Below are positions 53,817 to 54,388 of a stretch of DNA of 54,388 nucleotides, one piece after another. A program made the translations under genes and the position numbers. Each line of letters starts with the position of its first letter. The stretch's first letter is position 1. Source of the DNA: Alphaproteobacteria bacterium (lineage in GTDB: Bacteria > Pseudomonadota > Alphaproteobacteria > Sphingomonadales > Sphingomonadaceae); the NCBI GenBank assembly GCA_003241875.1, contig QBLU01000029.1, forward strand, positions 1 to 54,388. The letters are read 5' to 3'. Under the pieces are notes generated by a model. It saw nothing but the letters and a program-made list of their open reading frames with translations. It was not told the origin of the DNA and did not search any database.

Positions 53817-54388
53817 TCACGTCATGCTCTCCGGGTCGAAGTTGATCTCCACCGATTTCCACAAATCATACTGGTTCGCCGGCAGCTTCAGCGGCGAGCA
53901 GCGCAGCACCGCGCGTCGCGCCGTTTCGGCAAAGGCGCGCGAGTAATCGGCGTTGCCCGCCGTCACCCCGGTCTGCCCGGCGACGGTCGGATTGCCCAGC
54001 ACCCGGCCATCGCGGCCATAGTCGGCGCGGATCACCACGGTCATGCGCTTCACGTCGCTGCCACCGATCGGCGGGTTCCAGCAGGGCGCCACCTGGGCGC
54101 GGATCGCCTGCGCCAGCGTCGCTGCGGCACGCGGGTCGATGCGCGCCTGCTTCGGCGCCGGATTGCCCAGCGTCTTGGCCAGTTCCGACACATCGAGCGG
54201 GCGCGTCTTCGCCTTGGGCAGCGCCTTGTCGATCAGGCTGTCGAGCGTCGACACGTCGAGCGGCTTGGGCTCGGGCCTGGGCTTTTCGGCGGCCTTCTTC
54301 GGCGGCTCCGGCCTGGGCTCCGGCTTCGGTTCCGGCGGGGGCGCCGCGTCGGTCGGCGGCGTCGGGGGCGGCCCGGGCGGGGCGGGGT
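53817..54388 (-). CDS. tolA: TolA C-terminal part (5' end beyond window)
   Basis: The frame is open from the window edge to the stop at 53817-53819, 190 codons. It begins with a Pro/Glu/Lys-rich linker ([19 protein letters not shown]), followed by the C-terminal domain with [41 protein letters not shown] and [17 protein letters not shown]. This is TolA domain III of the TonB-like fold, which contacts TolB. The N-terminal membrane anchor and the rest of the linker lie outside the window. Its position upstream of tolB is canonical. Confidence 0.9.
   Translation of the reverse strand, partial: PAPPGPPPTPPTDAAPPPEPKPEPRPEPPKKAAEKPRPEPKPLDVSTLDSLIDKALPKAKTRPLDVSELAKTLGNPAPKQARIDPRAAATLAQAIRAQVAPCWNPPIGGSDVKRMTVVIRADYGRDGRVLGNPTVAGQTGVTAGNADYSRAFAETARRAVLRCSPLKLPANQYDLWKSVEINFDPESMT

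Overview
The window looks like a chromosomal segment of an alphaproteobacterium of the order Sphingomonadales. This is inferred from the high GC content, tight operons with ATGA/GTGA overlaps, the gene orders DUF815-yajC-secD-secF and tolA-tolB-pal-fmt-truA, large TonB-dependent receptors, and short GC-rich intergenic palindromes common in that order. A Sandarakinorhabdus/Polymorphobacter/Sphingomonas-like host is possible, but the genus cannot be fixed from sequence alone.

Layout. 1-312: 3' part cut off by the window edge of a DUF3011 secreted protein gene. 376-1191: DUF815 ATPase, divergent from yajC-secD-secF (1392-4299). 4422-6014: exported D-aminoacylase-type amidohydrolase, convergent with a long minus-strand operon (17437 down to 6025) that joins a BNR-propeller protein, a second D-aminoacylase-type amidohydrolase, a MoxR ATPase, a DUF58 protein and BatA/BatB/BatD. 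Divergent from it is a TonB-dependent receptor (17650-19614). 19907-26906 is a four-gene operon: large TonB-dependent receptor, secreted CapA-type protein and two tandem M20 peptidases. It converges on a 936-residue M14 peptidase (26952-29762). Next come a D-cysteine desulfhydrase/ACC deaminase-type PLP enzyme, a LysR regulator, and a divergent RND efflux pair (32478-36751). RidA and a threonine dehydratase/serine racemase-type PLP enzyme are divergent at 36782-38269; the latter leads into a second BNR-propeller protein (38292-41345).

The right third is mostly housekeeping: a DUF3775 protein, an intact IS66-family element with an 8-bp target duplication (41894-43612), a tiny membrane protein, nitronate monooxygenase, isoaspartyl peptidase, tRNA-Met(CAT), a DUF481 outer-membrane protein, a 2-oxoglutarate/Fe(II) oxygenase, alkaline phosphatase, a repeat-rich gap, a small membrane protein, truA, fmt, pal, tolB and partial tolA.

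The most interesting part is about 17.4-41.3 kb plus its amidohydrolase flanks. The genes add up to import and dismantling of an outside peptide-like substrate, perhaps with D- or gamma-linked residues: receptors, secreted amidases/peptidases, PLP enzymes and RidA. A 21-bp dyad (GCCATA-N9-TATGGC) lies at almost the same distance upstream of the receptor operon (193 nt) and the M14 gene (192 nt), in the same orientation. A degenerate copy precedes the PLP gene, and an ATA-N9-TAT dyad precedes the LysR gene itself. This suggests a LysR-controlled regulon that has probably not been described. The substrate is unknown; function and regulation here are inference.
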